The notes below the pieces were generated by a model. That model had not been told where the DNA came from, searched no databases, and was given only the letters and a program-made list of their open reading frames with translations. 64,000 nt of DNA from Sphingobacterium paucimobilis HER1398 (GTDB lineage Bacteria; Bacteroidota; Bacteroidia; Sphingobacteriales; Sphingobacteriaceae). Every line of letters starts with the position of its first letter. Within the stretch, counting starts at the first letter, position 1. Below are positions 24,783 to 34,194 of this stretch, piece by piece. A program made the position numbers and the translations under genes. The stretch covers positions 186,001 to 250,000 of the forward strand of contig NZ_ATDL01000014.1 in NCBI RefSeq assembly GCF_000416985.1, given 5' to 3'.

Positions 24783-26096
24783 ATGGGAGTTAGTAATGTT
24801 AAAACTGCAGCTAGTCTGACGAAAAGAGAGACTATCGTATCTATAGGAATTATAGGTGTCCTGTTTTTTATGTTTGGTTTTGTCAGTTGGGTTAATGCCA
24901 TACTGATACCTTACTTTAAAATAGCTTGCGAACTGACCAATTTTCAGTCCTATCTCGTCACATTTGCATTTTATATTTCCTATTTGGTCATATCCATGCC
25001 TTCTTCTTATCTTCTTAAAAATAAAGGGTTTAAGAATGGTATTATGATTGGCTTTTTTATTATGGCATTTGGCGCATTTATGTTTATTCCTGCTGCCTTG
25101 ACACGTACTTATGAAGTGTTTTTAGTAGGCTTATTTTCGTTGGGTGCTGGGTTAGCGATTTTGCAGACTGCTGCCAATCCTTATGTAACTATATTGGGGC
25201 CTAAAGAGCGCGCTGCACAGCGCATCTCTATCATGGGGATATGTAATAAGGCTGCCGGGATCTTGGCTCCTTTAATCTTTGCTACAGTGGTTTTGCGTGC
25301 TACTGATTCTGATTTGTTCAAGAACCTTGAAATGATGGATGTAGCACAGCGCTCGCAAGAACTTGACGTTTTTATCCGACGCGTGATAGCGCCTTATACG
25401 GTTCTGGGCTTCATTCTGGTAGGGTTGGGGTTACTGGTTCGTTTTTCCCCACTACCGGAGATTGATACTGAACATGAGGATGCGGATGTGGCGGCAGCCA
25501 ATTCGTCAAAAAACAGTATCTTTCAGTTTCCACATCTGATCTTAGGAGCGATTGCTATTTTCCTACATGTAGGTACGCAGATTATTTCAATAGATACTAT
25601 TATAGGCTATGCGGGATCAATGGATATTGATCTCTTAGAGGCTAAGGTTTTTCCTTCTTACACCTTGTTCCTGACTATAGTGGGGTATCTTTGCGGAATC
25701 GTTTTGATCCCCAAAGTAATGAGTCAAGTTACTGCTCTGAGAGTGTGTACGATTCTAGGATTGATTCTGTCTCTTGGGATAATCTATCTTAATGGAGATA
25801 TTACATTGTTAGGACATAAAGCGGATGTTTCAATATGGTTTATCGTTTTGTTAGGCTTCGCGAATTCGCTGGTTTGGGCAGGTATATGGCCATTAGCGTT
25901 GAGTGATCTTGGAAGGTTTACGAAGCAAGGAGGCGCTTTGTTGATTATGGGGTTGTGTGGTAATGCAATCATGCCAATGATATATGGTCACTATGCTGAT
26001 GTATTTGATTTGAGAACGGCCTATTGGGTATTGGTTCCGTGTTATCTGTATTTGATTTTTTATGCGGTCAAAGGCCATAAAATTCGTAAATGGTAA
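24783..26096 (+). CDS. MFS sugar transporter of the FHS (FucP/GluP/NagP-like) type
   Basis: A 437-residue inner-membrane protein with about twelve hydrophobic segments. FFMFGFVSWVNAILIPYFK near residue 30, LTNFQSYLVTFAFYISYLV and GLAILQTAANPYVTILGP are characteristic of the fucose-hexose-proton symporter group, which in Bacteroidota includes N-acetylglucosamine transporters (NagP). It starts 6 bases after the preceding gene. It should carry the product released in the periplasm into the cytoplasm by proton or sodium symport. The position between exported oxidoreductases and cytoplasmic NagA fits transport of GlcNAc or a 3-oxo or similar derivative, which is inference. Confidence 0.92.
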   Translation: MGVSNVKTAASLTKRETIVSIGIIGVLFFMFGFVSWVNAILIPYFKIACELTNFQSYLVTFAFYISYLVISMPSSYLLKNKGFKNGIMIGFFIMAFGAFMFIPAALTRTYEVFLVGLFSLGAGLAILQTAANPYVTILGPKERAAQRISIMGICNKAAGILAPLIFATVVLRATDSDLFKNLEMMDVAQRSQELDVFIRRVIAPYTVLGFILVGLGLLVRFSPLPEIDTEHEDADVAAANSSKNSIFQFPHLILGAIAIFLHVGTQIISIDTIIGYAGSMDIDLLEAKVFPSYTLFLTIVGYLCGIVLIPKVMSQVTALRVCTILGLILSLGIIYLNGDITLLGHKADVSIWFIVLLGFANSLVWAGIWPLALSDLGRFTKQGGALLIMGLCGNAIMPMIYGHYADVFDLRTAYWVLVPCYLYLIFYAVKGHKIRKW

Positions 26097-27481
26097 AAAT
26101 GAGATTAGATAGGAAAATTTATTTATGGAGTGCTTTGTGCCTATTGGGAACAGGCTGTGTTCAGAATCAGTCTTCCAATGGGGATGACGATCGTATTAAT
26201 TTGGTAGTAGTACAACCAGAACACTTCCATGCCGCGCTTGTGCAGAAGTATAAAAACTCGGAAATAAATTCAGAGGTACATCTTTTTGCAGATACGATCA
26301 CCAGTGCAGAAGCTTATCAAAACCTTATACAGCAGTATAACTCAAGATCGGAAAGTCCTACAGATTGGAAAGTCATTCCCTATTATGGGAATGACTTTCT
26401 AGACAAGGCTTTTAAGAGCAATGTTGGAAATGTTGTGGTATTGGCAGGTGACAATAAAGAGAAGATAGAGTTTATATCTCACTCAGTAAAGAATGGTAAA
26501 GATGTTTTTGCAGATAAACCATTGGTGATAAATATTGACGGTTATAGTAGGCTTGCTGAATTTTTCAATACTTCTTCGCCTCAGTCTCCATTAATATTTG
26601 ACATTATGACTGAGCGCTATGATGTGAAGAATATTATTGCTAAGACATTATTGAATGATATCGGGTTTTCGGGGGGAATTGATAAAGATGGAGGCGAACA
26701 TGCTGTTAAATTTAATAGTACCCATCATTTTATAAAGGAGGTTTCTGGGAAACCATTGATACGTCCAGCTATGTTTTACAATACATTACAGCAGGGAGAG
26801 GGATTGGTTGATGTGACTACTCACTATATTGATTTAGTCTATTGGATGCTTTCTTCGGAACAAACAATAGATATAAATAAAGATTTAATATTGGACAGTG
26901 CATTTAGATGGTGTACAAAGGTGACTAAAAATGACTTTGAAAAATCCACTGGTATGAAACAGTACCCTGGTATGTTAAAGCAGTCTCAAACAAACGAAGG
27001 AGATCTTGATGTATACAGTAATGGAAAAATGGCTTTTAATTTTAAAGGTGTTCCAATCTCTATTGCTGTTCAATGGAATGTGGAATCTCTAGACAAAAGA
27101 GGTGATCAGTTTTCTGCGGTTTTTAATGCCAAAAGACTCCGTTTAGAGATAAAGCCAGACGAAGCAGAAGTAATATCTGTATTTATAATACCAAAAGAAG
27201 ATAACGGAAAATTTGAGGCGGATTTGAGACAAGCGCTTCAAGGGATAAAAGACTTACCAGGATTAGATATTATTAAGAGCAAGGGGGCTTATAAAGTTAT
27301 TATACCTCAAAAACTATATCTAAGTCATGAGGATCATTTTGCTAAGGTTTTGGAGCAATTTGTAGCTTATCGAAAAGCTAAGGCTTTACCCGAATGGGAA
27401 AAATCTTTTATGTTAGCTAAGTATTATTTAACGACCCAAGCTTTGGCGAAGGCGAAGAGTATTGAATATGAAGAAAATTAG
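26090..27481 (+). CDS. Lipoprotein of the putative-oxidoreductase family (Gfo/Idh/MocA-like)
   Basis: A 463-residue protein overlapping the transporter gene by 7 bases; an alternative ATG at 26099 avoids the overlap. LCLLGTGCVQNQ is a lipoprotein signal. The body starts LVVVQPEHFHAALVQKY, then has NVVVLAGDNKEKIEF and GKDVFADKPLVINIDGY, where the Lys of ADKP corresponds to the superfamily active-site Lys, and YNTLQQGEGLVDVTTHYIDLVYWML. The C-terminal third matches what I recall as the 'putative oxidoreductase C-terminal domain' of Bacteroidota. The usual GxGxxG loop is not evident, so cofactor binding is uncertain. It is the third member of this superfamily in one operon and would be membrane-anchored in the periplasm. 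Confidence 0.8.
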   Translation: MVKMRLDRKIYLWSALCLLGTGCVQNQSSNGDDDRINLVVVQPEHFHAALVQKYKNSEINSEVHLFADTITSAEAYQNLIQQYNSRSESPTDWKVIPYYGNDFLDKAFKSNVGNVVVLAGDNKEKIEFISHSVKNGKDVFADKPLVINIDGYSRLAEFFNTSSPQSPLIFDIMTERYDVKNIIAKTLLNDIGFSGGIDKDGGEHAVKFNSTHHFIKEVSGKPLIRPAMFYNTLQQGEGLVDVTTHYIDLVYWMLSSEQTIDINKDLILDSAFRWCTKVTKNDFEKSTGMKQYPGMLKQSQTNEGDLDVYSNGKMAFNFKGVPISIAVQWNVESLDKRGDQFSAVFNAKRLRLEIKPDEAEVISVFIIPKEDNGKFEADLRQALQGIKDLPGLDIIKSKGAYKVIIPQKLYLSHEDHFAKVLEQFVAYRKAKALPEWEKSFMLAKYYLTTQALAKAKSIEYEEN

Positions 27482-28601
27482 TTTTTTTATCCTTTCATTT
27501 TTATTTTGCCAAATTTTATTAGGACAAAAAAATCGTTTGCACGAGAAGATAAGCCCTTATTTCTATCCTCCGGATTCGTTGCGTAATGATTTTGGAAGTT
27601 TTCGTTCTCCACTATTATTCAGCAATGGTAAACAAGTGAAATCTGCAAAAGAGTGGAAAGAACGTAAAGCGGAAATAAAGCGGGACTGGGAAGGTTATTT
27701 GGGAGCCTGGCCCGATCTTTATACTGAACAAAAATTTGAGTATATCGATACGGTGTATGAAGACACGTATACGCAATATAGTGTGCGCTTTAAATGGACT
27801 CCAAATGAATGGACGAAAGGATATTTACTAGTTCCTAAAAATAAAGTAGGTAAGATGCCTGCGGTAATCAGTGTATTTTACGATGCAGAAAGCTCTATAG
27901 GGATAGGAAGCAAAAGTAGGCCATGGCGACCGTGGCGAGATTTTGCAAAACAACTGGCAAATAGAGGGTTTGTCACTTTGGCTATTGGTACGAAGGAGGC
28001 TTCGGAACGCAATGAATTTTCACTTTACTATCCTTCTATTGATTCGGTGTCTGTTCAACCGCTATCGATGCTTGCTTATGCAGCAAATAATGCCTATTAT
28101 GTTCTCGCTAACTGTAAGAACGTAGACAAAAAACGAATCGGTATTGTGGGGCATTCTTTTGGTGGTAAATGGGCTATGTTTGGATCCTGTCTTACCGATA
28201 ATTTTGCTGCTGCTGCCTGGTCTGATCCAGGAATCGTGATGCAGGAGGGGAGAGAATCTATTAATTATTGGGAGCCGTGGTATCTTGGTTTTCATCGTAA
28301 ACCTTGGCGTAAGAGAGGTTTGATTACCGATCAGAATCCAGCGTATGGTGTGTATAATCAGTTGAGAAAGGATGATAGAAACCTACATGAACTACATGCT
28401 TTGATGGCTCCAAGACCCTTTTTGGTTTCGGGAGGGGCGGAAGATCCGGTCACACAATGGAGAGCGTTGAATCATAGTGTCGAAGTGAATAAACTCTTGG
28501 GGCAAAAGGAAAGAGTGGCTATGACGAATAGACCTACACATTCCCTGACTGAAGATGCGACGGAAGCGATATATACATTTTTTGAATATTTTTTAAAATA
28601 G
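27468..28601 (+). CDS. Secreted alpha/beta hydrolase (acetyl xylan esterase/dienelactone hydrolase-like)
   Basis: A 377-residue protein with a signal peptide (KISFFILSFLFCQILLG). The catalytic triad is visible: nucleophile Ser in IGIVGHSFGGKWAMFG, a likely Asp in GGAEDPVTQW and a His in RPTHSLTEDA. KMPAVISVFYDAESS is the strand and turn for the oxyanion hole. The start is the ATG at 27468, which overlaps the previous gene by 14 bases. It resembles carbohydrate esterase-like hydrolases of glycan loci and may remove an acetyl or acyl group, or open a lactone formed by a sugar oxidoreductase; the second idea fits the redox context but is inference. It is the last gene of the operon. Confidence 0.85.
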   Translation: MKKISFFILSFLFCQILLGQKNRLHEKISPYFYPPDSLRNDFGSFRSPLLFSNGKQVKSAKEWKERKAEIKRDWEGYLGAWPDLYTEQKFEYIDTVYEDTYTQYSVRFKWTPNEWTKGYLLVPKNKVGKMPAVISVFYDAESSIGIGSKSRPWRPWRDFAKQLANRGFVTLAIGTKEASERNEFSLYYPSIDSVSVQPLSMLAYAANNAYYVLANCKNVDKKRIGIVGHSFGGKWAMFGSCLTDNFAAAAWSDPGIVMQEGRESINYWEPWYLGFHRKPWRKRGLITDQNPAYGVYNQLRKDDRNLHELHALMAPRPFLVSGGAEDPVTQWRALNHSVEVNKLLGQKERVAMTNRPTHSLTEDATEAIYTFFEYFLK

Positions 28602-28603
28602 TA

Positions 28604-28637
28604 TTGTTTCAGTCATGCACTAGAGATGGTATATTTG
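28604..28637 (+). promoter_or_regulatory. Promoter of the first ECF sigma gene
   Basis: TTG (28604-28606), 23 bases, then TATATTTG (28630-28637). The predicted start site leaves a 60-base leader before the sigma gene at 28703. Confidence 0.45.
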
Positions 28638-28702
28638 TTATAATAAATCTAGTATTGTAATATACTAAAGTTGTTTTTTAAACCGGTTTCTAAAGCCTCT
28701 TT

Positions 28703-29263
28703 ATGAAAGATCATGAAGATCAAGTTTTACTGATTCGCCTTTCTGAAGGAGATGAAAAAGCGTTCCTAATGCTGTACGACAGGCATTGGGAACGCTTATT
28801 TATTTATGCTGTCCATATAGTAAAAGATCAGGATGAAGCTGAAGATGTGATTCAGGAGGTTTTTGCGAAGCTATGGAGGATTAAGGAAAGTCTGCTTGAT
28901 GTTAAGAATCTCAGTGCGTACCTCATTACAATAACAAAAAATCAGGCGCTGAGAAGTATTTTAAACAGTAAGCGAATGAATGATGGACTACATTCGTTTG
29001 TGGATTATATAGACGCTCATTATCCTTCTATAGAGAAAGAGTACGAAGCTAGGGAATTGGCAACATTGATTGATAAACATATTGACCGCCTGCCCGAAAA
29101 GATGAGAGAAATATTTGTGCTAAGTAGAGAGAATGGTCTTTCTAATAAGGAAATCGCCAAGTCTTTAAATATTTCAGAACATACGGTCAAGAAGCAGATT
29201 AATAATTCCCTAAAGCGGATCCGTTCCAATATCCGTTATATCTTATTGATTTTTATTTCCTAG
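28703..29263 (+). CDS. ECF-type RNA polymerase sigma factor (locus 2)
   Basis: A 186-residue sigma-70 factor of the Bacteroidetes FecI-like group. Region 2 is LMLYDRHWERLFIYAVHIVKDQDEAEDVIQEVFAKLW, and region 4 is LPEKMREIFVLSRENGLSNKEIAKSLNISEHTVKKQINNSLKRI with a clear helix-turn-helix. The downstream fecR-like gene and an STN-type SusC form the standard trans-envelope signalling chain, in which substrate binding by SusC releases sigma from FecR to raise transcription of the glycan locus. It is the first gene of locus 2, with its own likely promoter. Confidence 0.95.
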   Translation: MKDHEDQVLLIRLSEGDEKAFLMLYDRHWERLFIYAVHIVKDQDEAEDVIQEVFAKLWRIKESLLDVKNLSAYLITITKNQALRSILNSKRMNDGLHSFVDYIDAHYPSIEKEYEARELATLIDKHIDRLPEKMREIFVLSRENGLSNKEIAKSLNISEHTVKKQINNSLKRIRSNIRYILLIFIS

Positions 29264-29346
29264 AAAAGTAATTCTATTTTTTTTTCACTTTTATCTAATA
29301 CCTCTTCTTCTTTTTAGGCTCTATATAAGAAAACCTAAAAACTAAA

Positions 29347-30492
29347 GTGACAATAGAAGAAGCAAAATCGTTATTGGAAAGATACGTGAAGGAACAATGT
29401 AGCCCTCAAGAAAAGCGTATGGTAGAGGGTTGGATTGATAAGCAAATTGGTTCCCAGTCCTTCATATGGTCGAGCGAAGAACAAGCTTTGCTCGCCAAAG
29501 CTAGAATCAAGAAGCAATTGGAGAGGCAGATAAGCGTCCCTGTTAAAAAAAATCGCTTGGTATTACTCAGGTGGGGGGGAGGCTTTGCTGCTGCAGTCCT
29601 GTTAGTTTTTTTTGCAATTTGGTCGATTCGTTCATATGAGCCTAAATATGGTCAACTAGAAGTAGCGGTAGGAATAAGCAAAGTGGTCCAACCTGGCTTG
29701 TATTCAGCCACATTGACGATGGGAGATGGATCGGTTATTGATCTTGATGCATCAGATAGTGGCTTATTGCTAGACAACAGTGTAGTACAGGTCAATAAAC
29801 TTAACGATGGGCAGCTTGTTTATAAACGTAACAGTAACAGCTCGTTGGCAAAGGTGGATACCAATGAAGTTGCTGTACCAATAGGAGGAAATTATAAAAT
29901 AACACTGCCAGATGGCACCAAGGTCTGGTTAAATGCTGCATCCAAATTAAAATACCCAATCCTGTTTACAACCAATACACGTATGGTGCACTTGGAAGGA
30001 GAAGCTTATTTTGAGGTTTCCAAGAATGTAAAGCAACCTTTTGTCGTTAGAGCGGGAGATACCGAAACTCTCGTTACTGGCACTAGTTTCAATTTATCTG
30101 CATATAAAGAAGACAGGCGTATCGTTACTACTCTAGTAGAGGGTGAGGTGCATGTGTCAAAAGGAAGTGAACGATTTAAATTATCACCAGGACAACAATC
30201 TATCAGTACCCCTGATACAAAGCTTACTAAACGCGAGGCGGATATTGATGCAGTCTTGGGGTGGAAAAGTGGATACTTTGTGTTTGATGATCAGGAAATA
30301 GAAACTGTATTTAGAGATATAGCGCGTTGGTATGACGTCGATATTTACGTCGATAGAAAGGAAATAGTTGGCAAGCGTATCGGGGGGGCATTTTCCAAGA
30401 AGCGTGATATTGAAGAGTTGTTGCATTACTTGGAGAAGCTTAAGGTGCTGTCATTTAAAAAAGAAGGAAGGAGGATAACCGTTATGATATAA
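29347..30492 (+). CDS. FecR-family anti-sigma factor (locus 2)
   Basis: A 381-residue inner-membrane protein. The first 75 residues are cytoplasmic and should bind the sigma factor, a single membrane segment spans about residues 77-95 (GFAAAVLLVFFAIWSI), and the rest is periplasmic with the FecR core (VPIGGNYKITLPDGTKVWLNAASKLKYP, HLEGEAYFEVSKNVKQPFVV) followed by the C-terminal DUF4974-like part (GYFVFDDQEIETVFRDIARWYDVDI). The start is a GTG at 29347. It should sense the STN domain of the SusC protein encoded next. Confidence 0.95.
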   Translation: MTIEEAKSLLERYVKEQCSPQEKRMVEGWIDKQIGSQSFIWSSEEQALLAKARIKKQLERQISVPVKKNRLVLLRWGGGFAAAVLLVFFAIWSIRSYEPKYGQLEVAVGISKVVQPGLYSATLTMGDGSVIDLDASDSGLLLDNSVVQVNKLNDGQLVYKRNSNSSLAKVDTNEVAVPIGGNYKITLPDGTKVWLNAASKLKYPILFTTNTRMVHLEGEAYFEVSKNVKQPFVVRAGDTETLVTGTSFNLSAYKEDRRIVTTLVEGEVHVSKGSERFKLSPGQQSISTPDTKLTKREADIDAVLGWKSGYFVFDDQEIETVFRDIARWYDVDIYVDRKEIVGKRIGGAFSKKRDIEELLHYLEKLKVLSFKKEGRRITVMI

Positions 30493-30495
30493 TCT

Positions 30496-30556
30496 AAATT
30501 ATCTGTACGGCAATGCTTTTAAATGAGAAAACCAGAAGTGTTCGTACCACTTCTGG
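30496..30556 (+). promoter_or_regulatory. Leader element before susC2 (shared motif plus hairpin)
   Basis: AAATTATCTGT followed by ACGGCAATGC (30507-30516) recurs, with one change and a three-base insertion, at 42656-42679. A hairpin CCAGAAGTG/CACTTCTGG (30532-30540 and 30548-30556) follows. It lies between fecR and susC2, about 90 bases before the susC2 start. Confidence 0.45.
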
Positions 30557-30638
30557 AATCCCTGCTCTGAATACCATAGCAATGTCGGTTAAATGAAAGT
30601 CATCTATTTAATAATCTTTTTATAACCTAACTAATCAA

Positions 30639-33600
30639 ATGTACCAAAAAAAGATGTTAAATCCGTGTGTCATGAAGTACTATGCACGGATGAAGTATTT
30701 CCTATTTATGATAAAAATTATTATCTCTATCGTGCTGTTCACAACTTGTAATTTAAGTGCTAGTATAGTTAACGGACAAAAGGTTAATCTGAAGGTGAAA
30801 AATGTGGACTTGAAAGCAGTCTTTCGAGAAATTCACAAACAGACAAACTACGATTTCTTGTATGTTTCTGCTGATTTAAAGGGAACGACTACTATTGACA
30901 TTGAGCTTGTGGATCAACCGCTGAGACAAGCTTTAGAGAGTATTCTGAGATCTCAGCCTATCGATTTTGAAATAGATAAGAAAACCGTCTTAATTAGGAG
31001 AAAGAAAACCGTAATTGAGGCTAAGGTCATTCAAGAAGCTATTTCGGTAACAGGAAGAGTAACGGATTCACTTGGTAGCCCACTAGAAGCGGTCAATGTT
31101 CGGGTAAAAGGTAAAAATGTAACTACGGTATCCAACTCAGAAGGTTACTATAATATTAACGTACCGCAAGCAGGCGATATTTTAGAATTTAGGATACTAG
31201 GGCACCTGAGCCAAGAATACATTGTAAATACGAATACGAGGATACTAAATGTAGCTATGAAACTGATGCGCCAAAATATAGAAGACGTGGTAGTCATCGG
31301 CTACGGCGAGGTAAAGCGCAGAGATCTAACGGGCTCGGTGGGCTCGGTGAATATGTCAGAGCTTGAAAAAGCTCCGGTTATGTCCTTTGATCAAGCATTG
31401 GCAGGAAGAGTAGCTGGAGTTCAAGTGTCTTCTGCAGACGGACAGCCGGGGTCCGAAGGAATTAACATTGTCATACGAGGAGCCGGTTCATTGACGCAAA
31501 GTACCGCTCCGCTGTATGTCGTGGATGATTTTCCTATAGAAGACTTTGATGCGGGCAGTCTGAATATGGACGACATCGAATCCATAAATGTGCTTAAGGA
31601 TGCGTCAGCTACGGCAATATATGGTGCGCGAGGTGCAAATGGTGTGGTGGTGATCGAAACAAAGAAAGGCAAAGTGGCACAACCCGAGATTGCCTATAGC
31701 GGTTCATTGGGGTTTCAACAGACGATTCGTCAGATGTCACTCATGAGTCCCTACGAGTTTGTGAAATATCAGAGGGAACTCACCAACCACAATGAGCAGA
31801 CATATAGTCTTTACACGCCGAAAGATCTTCCCGAGACAAGCCCGTTTTACAAAGCCGATGGACGGACATTGGAAGACTACCGTAATATGCAAGGCATCAA
31901 TTGGCAGGATCAGGCTTTCCGCAGTGGCAAAACAAACATACATCAATTGTCCTTGCGGGGCGGAACACCACAAACGCGTTACTCACTCTCTAGTTCGATC
32001 TTTAATCAGCAAGGTGTCATTATCAATAGCGGTACCAGTCGTGTGACGGCACGACTATCCTTGGATCAGACGATCAATAAAAAATTGAAAACGGGTGCTG
32101 TTGTCAATTATTCCAGTAATCCTTCTTTCGGAAGAGTCATATCTGGAGAAGAGACCCATGGATACAGCTATCTCATGTATTCCGTCTGGGGATACCGTCC
32201 TGTATCGGGAAGAGAAAACGAGTTTGGTATTGACGAAGTACTGCTGACCGGTGAAATAGACCCAGAGAGCGATGCAACTAGTTTTTTGATCAATCCGGTC
32301 TTGAACCTACAGAACGAATATAGCCGACAATCTAAAAAGAACCTAACCGGAAACGGCTATGTGGACTATCGTATAAATAACGCACTGACACTGCGTACAA
32401 ATGCTGGTTATACGTCGTATGAGGTCGAAGATAGGGGCTTTTTTAATTCGATGACAAATAGGGGTACGCCACGAAACCCCAACAACCGGGGTACGCAAGG
32501 CACACTGGGATATACAAATCTTATTACATGGAAATCTTCAACATTTCTGACATACCGAAAGCGATTTGATCGGCTGCACAACGTAAGTGTCATGGCGGGG
32601 ATTGACTTTCACCAGACATCAACAAAGCGATACGGGTTTTCGACCAACTATATAGAAGAAGCGTCTTTGGGTTTTAGTGGTATGGATGATGGCTTACCAG
32701 CAACCACGACCATGGTATTTAGCAAAAATAGATTGAATTCGTATTATGGTAGGGCAAACTATGGATTCAAGTCGAAATATCTTTTTACTGCTACATTTCG
32801 GGCTGATGGATCGTCTAAATTCCCTACTAAGAATCGATGGGCATACTTTCCGTCAGCAGCTCTCGCCTGGAGAGCTAGTGATGAAAACTTTTTGAAGGAC
32901 ATTTGGTGGATATCTGAAGCGAAACTACGGACAAGTTACGGTCTTACGGGTAATAATCGGGTAACTGATTTTGCCTACAAGCCAACTGTTATTGCTACCG
33001 ATATAGCGCAGGCATATTCGTTCAACAATGCCAACCCTGCACTTGGCTACTATCCGGGGAGCCGCGGAAACGACGATCTGAAGTGGGAAACCACCAGACA
33101 GATGGATATTGGTATAGATCTGTCTTTGTTTGATAAACGGGTGGAACTGGTAGCGGATGTGTATAGGAAAAGTACGGAAGACTTATTGTTGAATGCAAAT
33201 ACACCATCTCATACGGGGTTTACCAAAGCTTATAAAAATATAGGTTCTCTACGCAACGATGGATTGGAGATCACACTCGGCATCACCAACATCAAGAAAA
33301 CCAATTTCAAGTGGCGAAGTGATTTCAATATCAGCTTCAACCGCAACAAGATTACAGCACTGACAGATGACGAAAGCCGGATGTTTTCACGCGTATCATG
33401 GGATGCTATTCATAACAATTCCTATCTGTACTCGGCACAGGTAGGACAGCCGGCCTCTATGTTTATCGGCTATCTGTTTGACGGTGTCTATCAGGTAGAT
33501 GATTTTACCTGGCAGGGAGGCAGTGATCCTTCTATTCCGCACGCGTCTAGGGCATACCTACTGAAAACCCATTTGCCGGATAACGGAAGCTCTTCAAGGG

Positions 33601-34190
33601 ACAAGGTCCAACCAGGTGACATCAAGTACAAGGATATCAACAGCGATGGTACCATCAATCAATATGACGAGACGATCATAGGGAATCCAATGCCCGTTCA
33701 TGTCGGAGGTTTTGCTAATAATTTTAATTATAAAAATTTTGAACTGAACATTTTTTTCCAGTGGTCTTATGGCAACGAAGTATATAATGCCAACCGCATT
33801 TATTTTGAGGGAGGAAGACCGGTAAATGCGCGAAACCAATTTGCCAGCTATGTCGATCGTTGGACATTTGAAAATGCCAGCAACGAACATTTTAGAGCAG
33901 GCGGACAGGGTCCATTAGGCAGATACTCTTCCAAGCAAGTTGAGGATGCATCTTACCTTAGGCTCAAGACAGTATCTCTTAGTTACCTGTTCCCTAAAGA
34001 ATTTACAAATAAATTTAAAGTAAAGAATCTCAGTGTCAATGCGACTGCTCAGAACCTGATCACTTGGACCAACTATTCGGGTATGGATCCCGAGGTCTCT
34101 GTACGCAACCATGTGCTCACACCCGGTTTTGACTGGTCGGCATATCCGAGAGGAAGAACAATTGTATTTGGTATTAAAGCTAATTTATAA
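30639..34190 (+). CDS. SusC-family TonB-dependent transporter with STN domain (2)
   Basis: An 1183-residue outer-membrane transporter. A long N-terminal signal region is followed by a secretin/TonB short N-terminal (STN) domain at about residues 50-115 (VNLKVKNVDLKAVFREIHKQ), which contacts FecR. A CarboxypepD_reg-like domain follows (SVTGRVTDSLGSPLEAVNVRVK), then VVVIGYGEVKRRDLTGSVGS, the plug (AGRVAGVQVSSADGQPGS, TAIYGARGANGVVVIETKKG) and the barrel, ending RTIVFGIKANL. An earlier start than the signal core is possible; three Met codons lie in the first 24 residues. Codon use (CGG, GGC, CCG) looks more GC-rich than in the flanking genes, which may point to transfer. SusD2 starts 4 bases after its stop. 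Confidence 0.95.
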   Translation: MYQKKMLNPCVMKYYARMKYFLFMIKIIISIVLFTTCNLSASIVNGQKVNLKVKNVDLKAVFREIHKQTNYDFLYVSADLKGTTTIDIELVDQPLRQALESILRSQPIDFEIDKKTVLIRRKKTVIEAKVIQEAISVTGRVTDSLGSPLEAVNVRVKGKNVTTVSNSEGYYNINVPQAGDILEFRILGHLSQEYIVNTNTRILNVAMKLMRQNIEDVVVIGYGEVKRRDLTGSVGSVNMSELEKAPVMSFDQALAGRVAGVQVSSADGQPGSEGINIVIRGAGSLTQSTAPLYVVDDFPIEDFDAGSLNMDDIESINVLKDASATAIYGARGANGVVVIETKKGKVAQPEIAYSGSLGFQQTIRQMSLMSPYEFVKYQRELTNHNEQTYSLYTPKDLPETSPFYKADGRTLEDYRNMQGINWQDQAFRSGKTNIHQLSLRGGTPQTRYSLSSSIFNQQGVIINSGTSRVTARLSLDQTINKKLKTGAVVNYSSNPSFGRVISGEETHGYSYLMYSVWGYRPVSGRENEFGIDEVLLTGEIDPESDATSFLINPVLNLQNEYSRQSKKNLTGNGYVDYRINNALTLRTNAGYTSYEVEDRGFFNSMTNRGTPRNPNNRGTQGTLGYTNLITWKSSTFLTYRKRFDRLHNVSVMAGIDFHQTSTKRYGFSTNYIEEASLGFSGMDDGLPATTTMVFSKNRLNSYYGRANYGFKSKYLFTATFRADGSSKFPTKNRWAYFPSAALAWRASDENFLKDIWWISEAKLRTSYGLTGNNRVTDFAYKPTVIATDIAQAYSFNNANPALGYYPGSRGNDDLKWETTRQMDIGIDLSLFDKRVELVADVYRKSTEDLLLNANTPSHTGFTKAYKNIGSLRNDGLEITLGITNIKKTNFKWRSDFNISFNRNKITALTDDESRMFSRVSWDAIHNNSYLYSAQVGQPASMFIGYLFDGVYQVDDFTWQGGSDPSIPHASRAYLLKTHLPDNGSSSRDKVQPGDIKYKDINSDGTINQYDETIIGNPMPVHVGGFANNFNYKNFELNIFFQWSYGNEVYNANRIYFEGGRPVNARNQFASYVDRWTFENASNEHFRAGGQGPLGRYSSKQVEDASYLRLKTVSLSYLFPKEFTNKFKVKNLSVNATAQNLITWTNYSGMDPEVSVRNHVLTPGFDWSAYPRGRTIVFGIKANL

Positions 34191-34194
34191 CCTG

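Noticed and set aside
28680-28689. AAACCGGTTT palindrome just before the first ECF sigma gene
   Set aside because: Only one copy, no matching site elsewhere in the locus, and short palindromes of this length occur by chance.
34111-34194. Upstream extension of susD2 by 28 codons
   Set aside because: It overlaps the end of susC2 and puts residues before a standard lipoprotein signal; the ATG at 34195 is preferred.
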